Shown: piece after piece, positions 41,037 to 50,068 of the stretch
How the letters are laid out: every line of letters begins with the position of its first letter
Numbering within the stretch: the stretch's first letter is position 1
Assembly: GCA_037447655.1 (NCBI GenBank)
Contig: JBBHKE010000395.1
Coordinates: 121,948 to 185,947, forward strand
Length of the DNA stretch: 64,000 nucleotides
From: Zygnema cylindricum
Lineage: Eukaryota; Streptophyta; Zygnematophyceae; Zygnematales; Zygnemataceae
Direction of reading: 5' to 3'
Position numbers and translations under genes: made by a program
Notes under the pieces: generated by a model
What the model was told of the DNA's origin: nothing
The model's database searches: none
What the model saw: only the letters and a program-made list of their open reading frames with translations

Positions 41037-42686
41037 CCACTTTTCAAAATCACATTTTCTAAAAGTCTATTTTTTTAATATTAAATTATTAAAAATATAA
41101 ATTTTATTTCATTAAAAAAAATATTACCTTTCACATCCGGTTTTTGTTCTTGTTTTTGTCTTTCTATTTTCCTGCCTATTTACCTTTCATTTTCAGTTTT
41201 ACTTCTCAGTTTTGTGTGACAAAATAAATCCGAAGGAAAAAAAATATAAAAATTAAATTATTTTCAATAGAAATTTTTTTTTTTTCATTTCTAGATTTTC
41301 TCCCACCTATTTTTGAGTTGGTTTTTTCCTTTTTACTTTGCTTTATTTTTCTACGAGCTTCATTCTACTTTCTCTCCATTATTGCTTTTGCTTTCAGTTT
41401 TGCCTTTGAAGAAAATATTATAAAAATAAATAAATTTATAAATTTTATTTTATTAAAAAAAAAAGAAAAAAAAACACATTTTGTTTTGTTCTTTTTCTGT
41501 CTTTCTTGCAATCTTTTCTTTCTATCTTGTTGCCACTCTATTTCTAGTCTGCGGATTTAGGTCTGATTTTGTGTCAGATTTTTAGGGTTAATCTGCGGAA
41601 TTAGGGTTTGGCCGCAGATTTAGGGTTTGGGCCGCAGATTTAGGGTTTGGGCGGATTTAGGGTTTATTTTTTGGAATTCTTAACCCTAGGTCAGCATATT
41701 ACCATCCCTTGGTCGCAGATTTTTGATTTTTGCAGCGTGGTATTAGGGTTTGAGAAACCTTTTTGCCCAATTTTACCTTATTTTGTGTTTTATTTTGAAC
41801 TTTTCTGAATATTTCTTATCTTTCTTTCCTTTAGTGCAACTTCCTTTGCTGTCTAGTTGATGTTTGGTTTATGGTGGATTTTATATTCTCTTTCTTTATC
41901 CTTTGCCAAATCTAATCATTCATAAAACCTAGCAAAGTAAAAATATATATTCATATATATTAGATTTGCACGAATTATAACATATAATTATCATTGCTTT
42001 ATAGTTGGGTATAGCGTGGCATAGCGCTGATACGCATACCCTAGCAGGATACTAATTGCCTGGGTGTTTAGTGGTGGTCCCGGGTACGACTATTCAGAAC
42101 CGAGGCGGATCACGTTCCTGAGGACTCTGCAAAATCCGACTTGCTTCAACCAAGTCTGGTTCACTTTTGGTACTCACCAGAGTATTAAAAGTGTTTGTAA
42201 GTATCCCGATGCCTTGCGGGTACAGGTTCGTCACGATATAGTGTGGACACTCGTGTAGAGGGATCGGTGTGGATTGGTTCTATTATGAACCTTTCTTTTT
42301 GAGCATTTGCATTTTCTTTGCTTTCCTTGCATGCTATCTGGCCGTGAGTGGCCTTGAGTTTCCGTGTGATTATCTGGATTGGATTTTATTTTTATAGATC
42401 TTGCTGTGGGTGGCACTGTTTAGACAATTTTCTGTCTGTGCCGCTGTAGATCTGCACCGAAAGGTGCCTGAATAGTTCTGTGTTTGTTTTTATAGATCTG
42501 GCCCTTCGGCCTTGCCTATTGTTTGCAGGGTAGAGGTTTTGGTATTCCGGCTTCTTGGTAGATCTGACCACCGGGTCTTGATAGAGACTTCGTGTGTTAG
42601 CTTGTCTTGTGTGGTTTGGCCTTCCATTTGACGCACCTCGATTAGGCCGTTCCGTTCTTTCCTAGTCGTAATCGAGGGTTTTCTGT
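41037..42686 (+). other. AT-rich, then mixed non-coding region, possible leader of a retroelement
   Basis: Poly-T/A rich to 41560, then the telo-box repeats, then less biased sequence with pyrimidine tracts. It could be LTR plus leader of the element whose gag-like ORF starts at 42687. No certain feature. Confidence 0.3.
41580..41672 (+). repeat. Telo-box repeats (GCAGATTTAGGGTTTGGGC)n
   Basis: Five TTAGGGTTT/TTTAGGGTT words in about 19-bp spacing. TTTAGGG is the plant telomere unit, and AAACCCTAA is a promoter/5' UTR motif in plants. Confidence 0.7.
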
Positions 42687-43270
42687 TTGTTTACGCCCAC
42701 GGATTGGGATAACTTACGTTATCAATCCGGATCTACCCGCGGCGGGACAGTTTTCCGTCCACCGCAGTTAGATCTTTCCAGTTTCTCCGAGTCTACGGAC
42801 TCACCTGTTTCGGTTGCGGCCCCTAGATCTCCGTCTGTTCGGTCAGTATTGACCACAGTCTCATCATTATCCTCAGTTTCCTCTAGGTCATCCCTAGATA
42901 GAACCGAAAGAGACTTTTCAGAGTAAATCTTTTTCCATCCTCTCACATTTCCGTTTTCGGTCGGTCCAAATTTGGAACCACTAGTGCATTCTTCCTTTGA
43001 CGACATGGCTTCCTCTTCAGAGGGGGGCATGGGGAAAATGCAATTTTGCTTTTCAGGGATGAAGGATACCATGTCTTTATCCCATTTCCGTATGCTTTAT
43101 GATACCGAAATGCGTGATTTGGCATTTCGCTACCGAGATCGATTTGATCTTCGCGTGGCATTCTCTCTTCTTGGCCGGTACCTCAGAGGTTCGGCCCTTA
43201 CATTATATTCTCGCAAGTATGACTCTTTACTCGCGATGACAAAATTTTTGGGTTCACTTCACTCTAGGGG
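42687..43270 (+). pseudogene. Gag-like fragment of an unclassified LTR element
   Basis: Ser/Thr-rich ORF 42687-42926, then a second frame (from 42972) with MLYDTEMRDLAFRYRDRF, then DLRVAFSLLGRYLRGSALTLYSRKYDSL. The latter resembles the capsid helix region of Ty3-type Gag proteins (amphipathic, then GSAL-W/Y). It ends near 43270; further downstream the frame reads Phe-rich non-gag sequence. No zinc knuckle. Assignment is tentative. Confidence 0.35.
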
Positions 43271-43433
43271 AGTATTTTTTCCCTTCTCTCTTTGGGTCAT
43301 TTTCATCTTTATACCTTCTCATGGTGTATATATTTTTTGGCATTTCTTATTTATTTTTGTTGTTATATATGTTTGTGAGCATGACTTTGCTGGTTTTGAT
43401 GCATGTTTGCTTGCTTGCTTCTCATGCACGACA

Positions 43434-43878
43434 ACTTGCGCGATATTTATTTCACCTTCAAAACAAATTGCGCTATATCCGTTTCAAATATTCCATACGC
43501 TGTACATTACAAACTGTTTATATGTCTAATATCCCGTTAAATGAAATAGCCTACGTGTACATATTTATCTAATTATCAAACCCTATATCGTATAACCTTG
43601 ATTTTAGTCTAATTCGCTAAGGCTTCTGGCTACTGGCAGCTATGACCGACAGAAGGTACCAGGCTCAAATCTCGGGTCCGTCAATAACTATTTTGGTAAA
43701 TCTACCAATCTAATGTCGGTCCCCGTCTGGATAGCATAGGCGGCCATGGCTCTATCTCCCTCTCTAACTTTCAATGACCGCGACAAGTTTGGGAGTTGGA
43801 GAGAGGAGTTAGAGGCAGTGCTTCTTTTCTGCATTTTACAAATCCTAGAAAATACTAAAATAGCCTTTAATTTCTACA
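43434..43878 (-). repeat. Family B LTR, second part (E8 5' LTR, U3 side)
   Basis: Resumes at CTTGCGCGATATTTATTTC and ends TTAATTTCTACA before the duplication GTCCA. It has the tRNA-like module (about 43605-43685). The opposite-strand ORF from ATG 43746 is here open for 60 codons. Confidence 0.8.
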
Positions 43879-44126
43879 GTCCACATCACCGTACTCCACT
43901 TATTCAAATGCGGTCTCGTACACTTTAGTCTCTTTTGTCCTACGTGAACAAGACCGTAGTCCACTTATTCAAGTGCGGTCTTGTAATTGTACTTTGGGTC
44001 TTATTCTTCCTTTTTCTTTTCGTTGGTCAACCTTGTCTAATAGATTTGGTCTTTGTGTAGCCGCCCAAATCTACTTTGTGTAGCGTAGTACAGTACTATC
44101 AACAGTAATTAGCAATTTTTCACTTT

Positions 44127-44135
44127 GTATAAAAG
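44127..44135 (+). promoter_or_regulatory. Possible TATA box upstream of the old gag
   Basis: TATAAAAGG about 75 nt before the gag-like ATG at 44210, in the right orientation for a remnant LTR promoter. Confidence 0.35.
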
Positions 44136-44209
44136 GATCTCGTTTCATAATGAAATCATCAACTCGATCACACAATTCCCAAATGCTTTGACTATTTTGT
44201 ATTTTACTA

Positions 44210-44570
44210 TGGCGTCCAATAATCCTTTTGCTATAGGTTATAGGCCAAACCACATAACTTCCAATAATATCCAGAAGTTTGATGGTTCAAATTCCTATGA
44301 TTGGTCTTTTTCTGCCATGCATTTTTTTAAGTTAAAGAAAATTTGGGATCTTTCATTGGCGCATCTAAACCACCAGTCATTAATACTACTGATGATGCGG
44401 CGGCTAAAACCACCAAAACTCAAGAAATCGCGGAATGGAAAGTCAAGGACGACAAAGCTCACGCGCGCCTAGTTATGGCGCTAACGACAGAAAAAATGCG
44501 ACTCATTCAAGGCGCCCTCAGGTCGTTCGACGCTTGGTTCGTTTGACCGCCGCATATGTAGAAACTGGAT
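44210..44570 (+). pseudogene. Old copia gag N-terminus, plus strand
   Basis: MASNNPFAIGYRP..., then IQKFDGSNSYDWSFSAMHFF (the typical copia Gag FDG-W start). After a frameshift near 44345, GASKPPVIN...EWKVKDDKAHARLVMAL...IQGALRSFDAW follows in the next frame. A short pre-zinc-knuckle fragment continues to about 44690, where LTR F of E4 is inserted. It has no close relative among families A-G. Confidence 0.6.
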
Positions 44571-44697
44571 AAGCGGCTCGCCACTTTCAAAAGCGCGCGT
44601 TTTTCAATTGACTGAAAAAATTGATGGAATCGATACAAGATTGGATAAGTACAGTTGACCTATTTTCAGGGAAGGGTGAAATGATTGGCGTTCACTT

Positions 44698-45594
44698 TGC
44701 AATTCTGTGGTCTCCATTGACCCAAAGAATGAGCAGCCTATGTAAAGCCTCTAGGATAATATTTGCCCCTATTAATTTCCCGCTAAATAAGCACTGCCCA
44801 GGAACACAAATATTCTGACCACTCTCACCCCTGTGAGGACAAGACTCCCTTGAGACAAACGCAAAAAAAATCACTAAACTTGCTCCCCTGAGTAGTAAGT
44901 TATGGCTAGTCAAAGATGACCTTTATAGTTACAAGCTCTCTTAGCGAGAGGTACCTAAATTTCACTAAGTCCTGGTCTTCCTACTTACGACTGCCTACTA
45001 CTAAACCCTAGTCCAATAGAAACATTATATTGTACAAGAAGGTACACTAGGTGATGTTCTTATTGTATGGCTATTGTACGACATGGCTTTCAAAGTGACG
45101 TTTGTCAAAACGGGAGCCATGGTTCCTCCACCCATATTCTTCGGTAACCAATAGTATGGTGCCACATGGCGTCGCGTAACGTTATCCCCAAAGGCCCCCG
45201 AAAGTTTATTGCGGATGGCGGTTGCAATTGTGGCCGTCCGATCATTTGTATTTATTCGGCTTCGATTCGCTTCCATGCATGAATTGATTAATGCGTGATT
45301 TTGTTAGTCTGCTGCAAATTAGTCCGTTTAATAAATAGATGAATATACGTGAAACGTAATACGTATATCGTTTCACTAGTGCCTTAATGGATAAGGCTTA
45401 GGTCAAGATAGCAGTCTGTAGACCTCGGTTCAAATTTAGGCAGTATTTTGATACAATTAGTAAAATACCTTCTATTTCATTCTGCCTCCTTCTAAATGAC
45501 GCGACAACCATGGTGTGCCTTTGGTTCTCTCTTTCTCTCTCTTTACATTCTAACTAAAATATAGAAGTGAACTATTAATTACCTCTTTTCAACA
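44698..45594 (-). repeat. E4 3' LTR (family F, 897 bp)
   Basis: Ends TGCAATTCTGTGG and CTCTTTTCAACA on the plus strand. It is preceded on the minus strand by AAGAATTAAGGGGAG. The tRNA-like module is at 45381-45450. Confidence 0.8.
45381..45450 (+). other. tRNA-like module in a family F LTR
   Basis: GCCTTAATGGATAAGGC is an almost canonical tRNA D-arm. AGGTC...GACCT follows as a stem, then the B-box-like CGGTTCAAATT. It is the most tRNA-like version in the window but has no acceptor stem. Confidence 0.5.
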
Positions 45595-45698
45595 CTCCCC
45601 TTAATTCTTAATCACTTTTCAATTTTAATCCACAGTTTTTTTCTGCAATAAATCAACTTAGGGAAAGGTACTGGTTATGTCATCATGTCTGCAATCAT

Positions 45699-46575
45699 TT
45701 ATTTATCAGTTTTATGAACCAATTTAATGATTTTATTTTCAACCTTCTCTTTGACAAAGCATAGTCTAATATCCATATGTTTAGCTTTGAAGTGATGTTT
45801 TGGATTACCTGCAATAGAGATAGCAGCTTGATTATCACAAAAAACATTCTGAGTTCCTGTCTTCATGAACCCAAGTTCTTCAAGAAGAGATTTCACCAAC
45901 ATTAATTCTTTGGTGGCAACACATGAAGCCATGTATTTTGCCTCCATAGTGGATTGAGCAACTACTTTCTGTTGCTTGCTACTCCAACAGCATGCACCAG
46001 ATCCAATTAGCAACACATATCTAGTCGTACACCGCCTTAAAGGCACATCTCCCTAACAGGCATCACTCCAGGTTGAGATGTCAGTGTGCTCCCCTCCCAA
46101 ATGCAACCACAATTTCCTTGTCCCCACCAGATACCTCATCACCCTTTTGGCAGCCTTCCAGTCTCCATTTCTTGGTTCATTTAGACTCTTGCTGAGGACT
46201 CCTACAACTTCAGCTATATCCGACAGGGTACAATTCATAAAATATATTAAACTGCCTACAATCTGCCGATAAGGGATATTTTCCATAAATCTTCTTTCTA
46301 TCTCATCTATCTAATCATTAATGATCAATATTCCTCCCTTCTCACTCCCCTCACACACTTTCTTCAAATCCATGGGAGTAGTAGATCCGTTTGCTTTCTC
46401 CATTTGAATTTTTTGTAGCATATTACCAATTACTTCTTTTTGAGTGAGTTTTATAATCTTATTCCCTCTATCTCTCTCCATTTAAATTCCCAAAATGTAT
46501 ATTGCTTCGCCGAGATCTTTCATGTCAAAGCGGCTTGTAAGATCCTATTTTAGTTTGTTAATTTTATCTAAGGAC
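45699..46575 (-). pseudogene. Copia RT/RNase H fragment (E4)
   Basis: RNase H: RRCTTRYVLLIGSGACCWSS, MEAKYMASC (Glu to Lys change in the usual EAEYMA), DNQAAISIAGNPKHH and KHMDIRL. The RT C-terminus GSLIYFMNCTLSDIAE precedes it at 46053-46286. Stops lie near 46310 and 46485, and a frame break near 46050. Clearly a different lineage from A (many substitutions). Confidence 0.8.
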
Positions 46576-46800
46576 TGCAATTTTGAGACCTCCATTGGTA
46601 TCCAGAGTTGGCAACTTGCTAGAAGCCTCTGGGATAACCTCAGTTCTGTAAGCTTTGTCTGAATATTGATGACACCCTGACGAAATACAGACTGACCGAG
46701 CTGGACACCTTTGAAGAGCTGACTCCCCTGAGTCTGCCACAAAAAGTTTCCTTGAATTTGCTCCCCTGAGCAGTTAATTATCAATGGTCAGAGATGACCC

Positions 46801-46811
46801 TTTTATACAAG
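46801..46811 (-). promoter_or_regulatory. TATA box in a family G LTR
   Basis: TTGTATAAAAG on the minus strand, about 225 nt before the LTR end. This would place transcription start in the LTR with an untranslated leader of about 200 nt before the gag ATG. Confidence 0.5.
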
Positions 46812-47291
46812 AGCACTCTAAGAGAGAGGCGGCTACCTCTAATTTTATAAGTCTTAAACCCCTTTCCTACTGATGTACGGAGTCAATCAATTGAGTGTAC
46901 AGTACAAAAAGGTACTTGGTCCGGAGTACTTTCTGTACGGCCATTGTACGGCATGTCCAAAAAGACGACGCTTGCCATATCCGGGTTTGCCATAGTATGT
47001 CTCGGACATGCCGTCATCCAATGTCATGTTGTCACGTGTCACCTATTGTGGTTATAAATGCAAACCGCCAAATCGACCATTCCGCGATGCCGGCTACTTT
47101 CTCCGTCGTTAGATTGATGTCGCCCTTAATTTATAGCCGTTAAAATACAAGTAGTACATTTCCGGTGTAATTTTATTTAACTGTGTTTGTGTGATTGTGG
47201 TCCGTTTGTCAATAAATCGAACTTCTGTATTTCGTCATCTTTAAGTTGCTATCGTACCCTATATACTTGAGCACTGGTCGTAGACTATAGG

Positions 47292-47353
47292 GTAAGACTA
47301 ACGGCTACTTTGACAGATGGTAGTTACCAGGATCAAATTCTGGGTCTGTCAAT
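47292..47353 (+). other. tRNA-like module in a family G LTR
   Basis: AAGACTAACGGCTAC, then TTGACAGA, a TACCAGGATCAAATTCTGG inner hairpin, and TCTGTCAA. The 8-bp outer stem differs in sequence from families A and C while keeping pairing. Confidence 0.5.
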
Positions 47354-47561
47354 CCTTTTAGCAAGTTTACCAAGGATATGCCTTTTGACTCTAGAAGGAG
47401 CATACGCAACCATGGCTCTAGCTTCCTCTCCTGCCTTCAGTGACTAGACAAATATGAGGGCTAGAGAGAGAGAAGGTAGAAGCAAACTGCCTCTGATTTT
47501 TCCTGCTCCTACTTAAATCATTTAAATAACCTAGAAAATACCTTTAATTTCAACACCCCAT

Positions 47562-48079
47562 TATTTTCTAGTCACTTTTAATTTTAAGTCCACATCTATC
47601 TCTGCAAAAAATTAATTTAGGAGAAGGTACAGGCTTAGTCATCATGTCTGCTACCATCTCACTGTCTGGTTTGTATTCTAGACTTATTATTTTGTTTTCC
47701 ACCTTTTCTCTAACAAAGCTAAATCTGATGTCCATGTGTTTTGCTTTAAAATGATGTTTGGAATTAGCAGCAATTGCAATTGCTCCTTGATAATCACATG
47801 ATGTTTTCTGAATTCCACTCTTAAGATGCACGAATTCACCAAGCAAGGATTTGACCCACATCAATTCCTTCACAGTAGAGCAAGATGCCATATACTCAGC
47901 CTCCATGGTAGACTGAGTAATGACCTTTTGCTGCTTACTGCTCCACCAACAAGCACCATTCCCCACATACAACACATATACAGATGTACATCTTCTCATC
48001 GGAGCATCCCCATAGCTGGCATCACTCTAAGTGGTGATGTCAGTGTTTTCCCCACCCAGATGCAACCATAAATCCCTAG
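47562..48079 (-). pseudogene. Copia RNase H C-terminal part (E5)
   Basis: Open for 143 codons: YVLYVGNGACWWSS, MEAEYMASCSTVKEL, then CDYQGAIAIA (usual CDNQAAIAIS, the catalytic-loop Asn and Ala changed), KHMDIRFSF and DMMTKPVPSPKLIFC. The TWSDA motif is cut by a stop near 48030. E6 interrupts at 48080 inside the conserved LWLHLGG region. Confidence 0.85.
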
Positions 48080-48811
48080 TGAACTCTGAGACCTCCATTG
48101 GCCCTCAGAGTATGCAGATCCAAAAGAAGCTAATCTAGATAGTGCCGACTCCAAGTTAATATAAACCCAAGTGACTGACCCCTTAACAGTCAGAACCCCA
48201 ATATAGATTCACCCCTGTGAAATAACACTTTCTGTGTGCTCAGTTCCACCACAGAATGCAAAGTTAGAATATGAGATTTGGACACATTCACCCACTTTGA
48301 CTTTCCCTTAGAAATGCAGCCACCGTGGCAGACAAAAACTCTGACCGACTACACCCCTGTGTAGCCTAGACTCCCCTAAGTCCGCAGCAAAAAGAATCAC
48401 TGAAAATGGTCAAGTAAATTGATAGTTATGGCTGGCCAAAGTTTGCCATTTATACAGGGTGCTCTCTAGGAGAGGCAGCTGCCTACCCAAAATTTTCTAA
48501 GTCCTATACCCTCTCTAAAACTCTATCTACTGAAGTACGGCACCAATCAAATTACTGTGTCGTACAGAAAAGTACAGGTGCCGGTGTACTTTCTGTACGG
48601 CCATTGTACGACATGGCCAAAATGTCGACACGTGTCAAATCAGGATTAGTTCCTGTAATCTCCGGAATTCCCGTAGTCCAATGTTATCACGCCACATGTC
48701 ACATGACGTGACAAAGACCGTAAAACGCCAAAAATGCCTTTTCCGTGATCGCGGCACCTATCGTGGCCGTCCGATCAAGACCGGCTATAATCGTAGCCGC
48801 TGAAATTCGAC

Positions 48812-48915
48812 GCGCGGTATTTGTTTCGCTATCGAAACAAATGCGCGGTATTTGTTTCGCTGTCGAAACAAATGTGCGGTATTTGTTTCGCTATCGAAAC
48901 AAATGCGCGGTATCC
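48812..48915. repeat. Three tandem hairpin units GCGCGGTATTTGTTTCG...CGAAACAAAT
   Basis: Each unit of about 32 bp contains TTTGTTTCG and its complement CGAAACAAA separated by 4 nt. Family C in E6 has three units, the fragment at 37895 has two, and families A and B have one degenerate unit. Confidence 0.75.
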
Positions 48916-49050
48916 GTTCTGCCCTTATTCCGTACTTCGTACTAAATTAAACTGTATCTATGTACTAAGTATCTATTAGCCGTTAAACGGATTAATCTAC
49001 ATATAACGATTTATATATTTGTCAAACCCTATATTCGTAATATCTGTTCT

Positions 49051-49129
49051 AGACATAACGGCTAGAGCTAATGGCTAACGCGGATTGATGGACGGTAGGT
49101 ACCAGGATCAATTCCTGGGTCCGTCAACT
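49051..49129 (+). other. tRNA-like module in a family C LTR
   Basis: CATAACGGCTAGAGCTAATGG, then TTGATGGAC pairing with GTCCGTCAA (one U-G pair). Inside, CCAGG-ATCAATT-CCTGG has a 5-bp stem and 7-nt loop, exactly T-arm geometry. Confidence 0.5.
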
Positions 49130-49319
49130 AACTTTTGGTAAGACTAGATAATTTATCCCTTGTCTTCTCTAGAGAGCCTAGGCAGCCATGGCTCTAGCTC
49201 CTTATCCAGCCTTCAGTGACTACGACAAGTATGGGGGCTTGGAAAGGGGAGTTAGAGGCAGACCGCCTCAGCTCTTTTTCTATCCTAATACAGACCTATA
49301 AAATACTCAAATATCAACA

Positions 49320-49336
49320 CTCCCCTTATTTTCTAG
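49320..49336 (-). promoter_or_regulatory. Polypurine tract of E6
   Basis: AAAATAAGGGGAG on the minus strand, adjoining the LTR start TGTTGATATTTGAG. Confidence 0.75.
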
Positions 49337-49348
49337 TCTATTTTTCTT

Positions 49349-49960
49349 TTAACTTCCACAAACAAGTAAACAAACACCCCCTCCCCTTTTTCTTTTCTTT
49401 TTCCTTTTTCCTTTTCCTTTCATAAAACTTAAGTATTTAACACAGTGGATAAAATGAACTGAAATGATAATTGTATCACATATTTTATTTAACATCCCAT
49501 TTTTCTTAAACCCGAGCAAAGATTTTATCCACCTCTTCCCTTTTCCATCCACACTAAATCCACTTTCCCTCTTGAAATTCAAACAACCAGCCCCATCCCC
49601 AACCTTCAACACATACCCGGATGATAACCCTTTTACAGGCACATCTTCACAAGAGATATCACACCAAGTAGTGATGTCAAATCCATCCACCTCCAAATAT
49701 TCCCAAAAACCACTAGTCCCCACTAAGTTCCTCATAAGATCTACATCTTCCGTAATCATATTTTTATCCATGATAATTACCCCATTTTCTGAACTTCCCT
49801 CACTGTCTCCCATGGAATTCTTTCCACTATCACTTTCTATTTTAATTCCCAATAAATATTTCTCTTCTCCCCTATCTTTTAAAACCCCCTCTAGAATTAA
49901 TTCTCCCCTTTCCTCGGAATCCGTTGAAGTCTCCCTTTCCGACCAGTTTTCTGTTTCCAA
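49349..49960 (-). CDS. Miniature pol remnant ORF of E6 (203 aa)
   Basis: In the same frame as Gag, 36 codons after its TAA. KYLLGIKIESDS corresponds to the RT C-terminus, GSSENGVIIMDKNMI to the RT/RNase H linker, and FDITTWCDISCEDVPVKGLSSGYVLKVGDGAGC to RNase H TWSDASYGDAP...YVLYVGDGAC. KRWIKSLLG is the remnant of ELMWVKSLLGEL, and FMKGKGKRKK ends it. Large parts between are missing with the frame kept. RNase H catalytic residues are mostly lost (TWSDAS is TWCDIS), so an enzyme is unlikely. Purifying selection versus chance cannot be judged here. Confidence 0.55.
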   Translation of the reverse strand: METENWSERETSTDSEERGELILEGVLKDRGEEKYLLGIKIESDSGKNSMGDSEGSSENGVIIMDKNMITEDVDLMRNLVGTSGFWEYLEVDGFDITTWCDISCEDVPVKGLSSGYVLKVGDGAGCLNFKRESGFSVDGKGKRWIKSLLGFKKNGMLNKICDTIIISVHFIHCVKYLSFMKGKGKRKKKRKRGGGVCLLVCGS

Positions 49961-50068
49961 AATATTTATGAAACTATCCTCAATATTTTGAACTTCTTCA
50001 AGTATCTCCTCTCTCTTTACTTCCCTTATACCTCCAAAAGCACACTGTTGCCTTCGTCCTATTTCTGT

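Larger units (their letters stand above)
39104..43433 (+). mobile_element. 4.3-kb insertion in the E8 LTR, possible LTR element
   Basis: Terminal bases TGTCATGC and GCACGACA would suit an LTR element, and a decayed tRNA 3'-end type PBS may be present (TGGTATTAGGG near 41742). No LTR pair or duplication can be shown. It contains a GC-rich tandem repeat, a Harbinger-like MITE, a second TIR element, telo-box repeats and a gag-like ORF. Confidence 0.35.
36224..43878 (-). mobile_element. E8: damaged copia element, family B
   Basis: The outer ends are LTR termini with a perfect 5-bp duplication, GTCCA (36219-36223 and 43879-43883). The 3' LTR (36224-37259) is complete; only an RNase H fragment of pol remains (37272-37894). 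The 5' LTR is chimeric (family C end 38493-38727, then family B) and holds a 4.3-kb insertion (about 39104-43433). An inverted family C LTR piece (37895-38490) replaces the rest of the internal region. Confidence 0.75.
44698..46575 (-). mobile_element. E4: copia element, family F (3' part, split by E5)
   Basis: 3' LTR 44698-45594, polypurine tract and RNase H/RT region to 46575, where the family G LTR of E5 interrupts RT. The remainder of E4 must lie beyond E5, outside the window. Confidence 0.75.
46576..47555 (-). repeat. E5 3' LTR (family G, 980 bp)
   Basis: Plus-strand ends TGCAATTTTGAGACC and TTAATTTCAACA. TATA-type TTGTATAAAAG on the minus strand at 46801-46811. The tRNA-like module at 47292-47353 has the stem TTGACAGA/TCTGTCAA. 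Confidence 0.85.
48080..49319 (-). repeat. E6 3' LTR (family C, 1240 bp)
   Basis: Ends TGAACTCTGAGACC and ATATCAACA. It holds three tandem inverted hairpin units (48812-48915), TATA-like TGTATAAATGG on the minus strand near 48446-48456, a tRNA-like module (49051-49129) and GCCATGGCTCTAGCTCC at 49187. Confidence 0.85.

Noticed and set aside
45381-45450. tRNA-Arg-like gene in a family F LTR
   Set aside because: The D-arm is excellent but the anticodon and acceptor stems do not form; it recurs in LTR context, so it is a module of the LTR.
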